A stretch of DNA of 32,531 nucleotides. Origin: an uncultured Ruminococcus sp. Lineage in GTDB: Bacteria; Bacillota; Clostridia; Oscillospirales; Ruminococcaceae. Shown here piece after piece: positions 31,214 through 32,531 of the stretch. The stretch's first letter is position 1. Every line of letters begins with the position of its first letter. The stretch lies in the NCBI GenBank assembly GCA_900550695.1, contig URTF01000018.1, positions 1 through 32,531 on the forward strand, read 5' to 3'. A program made the position numbers and the translations under genes. The notes beneath the pieces are model-generated. The model made no database searches. It was given only the letters and a program-made list of their open reading frames with translations, and was not told the DNA's origin.

Positions 31214-31839
31214 TATGCGTACACCTCCTCAATTTTAGCTACGGCATCCTTAACAACGATGAACTTTTCAGCGTTGAGAATGTCATAAACATTGATCGTG
31301 TTAACGAGAGCTGTCTTAACACCGGGGATGTTGGCAGCGCTCTTGATTACGAAGCTGTCATTTTCGGAAAGAACGATGAGAGCCTTCTTGCCCTCTGCTT
31401 CGATCGACTTGAGCATATTAACAACAGTCTTTGTCTTAAATTCCTCCATCTTGATGGAATCGAGAACGATCATGTTGTTGTCTGCTACCTTAACGGACAT
31501 TGCAGACTTCATAGCAAGTCTTCTTAACTTCTTGTTTACTGTGAAACGGTAGCTTCTTGGCTTAGGGCCGAGTGCAATACCGCCGTGTGTCCACTGAGGA
31601 GCTCTTGTAGAACCCTGTCTTGCGTGGCCTGTACCCTTCTGTCTCCAAGGCTTTCTGCCGCCGCCTCTTACCTCTGTACGGGTGAGAGTGGACTGTGTGC
31701 CCTGACGCTGATTAGCAAGGTAGTTTACTACCATTGTGTGCATAGCGGACTCGTTGGGTGTGATACCGAAAATTGCATCTGACAGCTCAATGTTGGAAAC
31801 CTCTTTACCTGTCATATCGAGAACTTTCATATTAGGCAT
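31213..31839 (-). CDS. rplD: 50S ribosomal protein L4
   Basis: L4 lines the tunnel and regulates the S10 operon in E. coli. The 208-aa product has the extended loop RGGGRKPWRQKGTGHARQGS that reaches the tunnel constriction. GGAGG lies 8 nt before the ATG at 31839. Confidence 0.98.
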   Translation of the reverse strand: MPNMKVLDMTGKEVSNIELSDAIFGITPNESAMHTMVVNYLANQRQGTQSTLTRTEVRGGGRKPWRQKGTGHARQGSTRAPQWTHGGIALGPKPRSYRFTVNKKLRRLAMKSAMSVKVADNNMIVLDSIKMEEFKTKTVVNMLKSIEAEGKKALIVLSENDSFVIKSAANIPGVKTALVNTINVYDILNAEKFIVVKDAVAKIEEVYA

Positions 31840-31857
31840 TGTTGCTTCCTCCTTCCA

Positions 31858-32499
31858 TTAAGCTTTTTTCTTTACGCAGTCGCAGATTGTAACGATTCCG
31901 TTCTTAGGACCGGGAATAGCACCCTTGATTGCGATAAGATTGTTTTCTGCGTCGATCTTGACAATTTCAAGATTCTGGATAGTAACCTTTTCTGCACCCA
32001 TGTGACCTGCAAGCTTCTTGCCCTTGAAGATACGGGAAGGTGAGGAGCAGGCACCCATGGAACCAGCCTGTCTGTGAACAGGGCCTGTACCGTGAGTTTC
32101 CTTAAGTGAGCGCTGGTTGTTCTTCTTGATAGTACCCTGGAAGCCCTTACCCTTTGAAGTACCGCTTACATCAACGATGTCGCCAACTTCAAAAGAATCT
32201 GCTTTAAGGATAGTGCCGACCTCGATAGCCTCTGCGCCGTCAAGTCTGAACTCTTTGAGAGTTCTCTTGAGAGGAGCGTCAGCCTTTGCAAAGTGACCCT
32301 TTACAGGCTTGTTTGCAAGCTTTTCTCTGAGATCGCCGAAGCCAAGCTGTACTGCGCTGTAACCGTCGTTCTCAACTGTCTTCTTCTGAACGACTACGCA
32401 AGGGCCGGCTTCTACAACTGTCAAGGGGATGACCTTGTTAGTTGCTTCATCGAAAATCTGTGTCATACCGATTTTCTTACCGATGATTGCCTTTGTCAT
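31858..32499 (-). CDS. rplC: 50S ribosomal protein L3
   Basis: A 213-aa early assembly protein: KAIIGKKIGMTQIFDE at the N-terminus and the loop HGTGPVHRQAGSMGACSSPS that approaches the peptidyl-transferase centre. AGGAGG precedes the ATG by 8 nt. It is the first gene seen here; rpsJ should precede it beyond the right edge. Confidence 0.98.
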   Translation of the reverse strand: MTKAIIGKKIGMTQIFDEATNKVIPLTVVEAGPCVVVQKKTVENDGYSAVQLGFGDLREKLANKPVKGHFAKADAPLKRTLKEFRLDGAEAIEVGTILKADSFEVGDIVDVSGTSKGKGFQGTIKKNNQRSLKETHGTGPVHRQAGSMGACSSPSRIFKGKKLAGHMGAEKVTIQNLEIVKIDAENNLIAIKGAIPGPKNGIVTICDCVKKKA

Positions 32500-32531
32500 G
32501 ATTTTTTCCTCCTATTGGTTATTGGTTGTGT

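Overview
The window looks like part of a Firmicutes chromosome, most likely a Clostridia member near Ruminococcus (Oscillospiraceae). The evidence is a Firmicutes-type ribosomal super-operon (secY-adk-map-KOW protein-infA-rpmJ), zinc forms of S14, L36, L24 and adenylate kinase, a TepA/YlzJ/FtsK cluster, consensus sigma-A promoters and AGGAGG-type ribosome binding sites. The genus is inference. Every gene I accept is on the minus strand, so transcription runs right to left.

Region by region, in coordinate order. (1) 1-546 has no gene. It holds four tandem near-perfect sigma-A promoters pointing left out of the window, probably driving an rRNA operon just outside, and a terminator for the next operon. 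(2) 547-8469 is a long operon: ygiQ, a ComEC-like metallo-hydrolase, a DUF3006 protein, an RpiR-type regulator, a DinB-like protein, dus, rimI, tsaD and rsmE. Most of the second half concerns tRNA, rRNA or ribosomal protein modification. (3) 8503-9877 carries two paralogous small membrane proteins bracketed by about 100-bp imperfect inverted repeats built of heptads and a GC-rich palindrome, so it looks like a cargo-bearing non-autonomous element. (4) 9875-14554 is the tepA, ylzJ-like, uppP, ftsK/spoIIIE cluster with its own promoter. (5) 14648-16783 is one AAA/DUF4143-type ATPase gene between two direct copies of a 245-300 bp heptad-ended repeat, each with a near-identical terminator attached. 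(6) 16806-32499 is the S10-spc-alpha ribosomal supercluster from rplC to rplQ; rpsJ should lie just beyond the right edge.

The genes of region 6 build the ribosome, the Sec translocon, RNA polymerase alpha, initiation factor IF1 and methionine aminopeptidase. The operon is continuous except for a 260-bp gap between rpsQ and rplN, which contains a consensus promoter and a structured leader of about 180 nt.

The observations I rate highest are the rplN promoter and leader, the inverted-repeat-bracketed membrane protein pair, the ATPase cassette between duplicated repeat and terminator units, and the four-promoter array. No CRISPR array, transposase, phage gene, tRNA or rRNA gene is visible inside the window. 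I found no clearly undescribed protein system; the novelty candidates are mostly non-coding.
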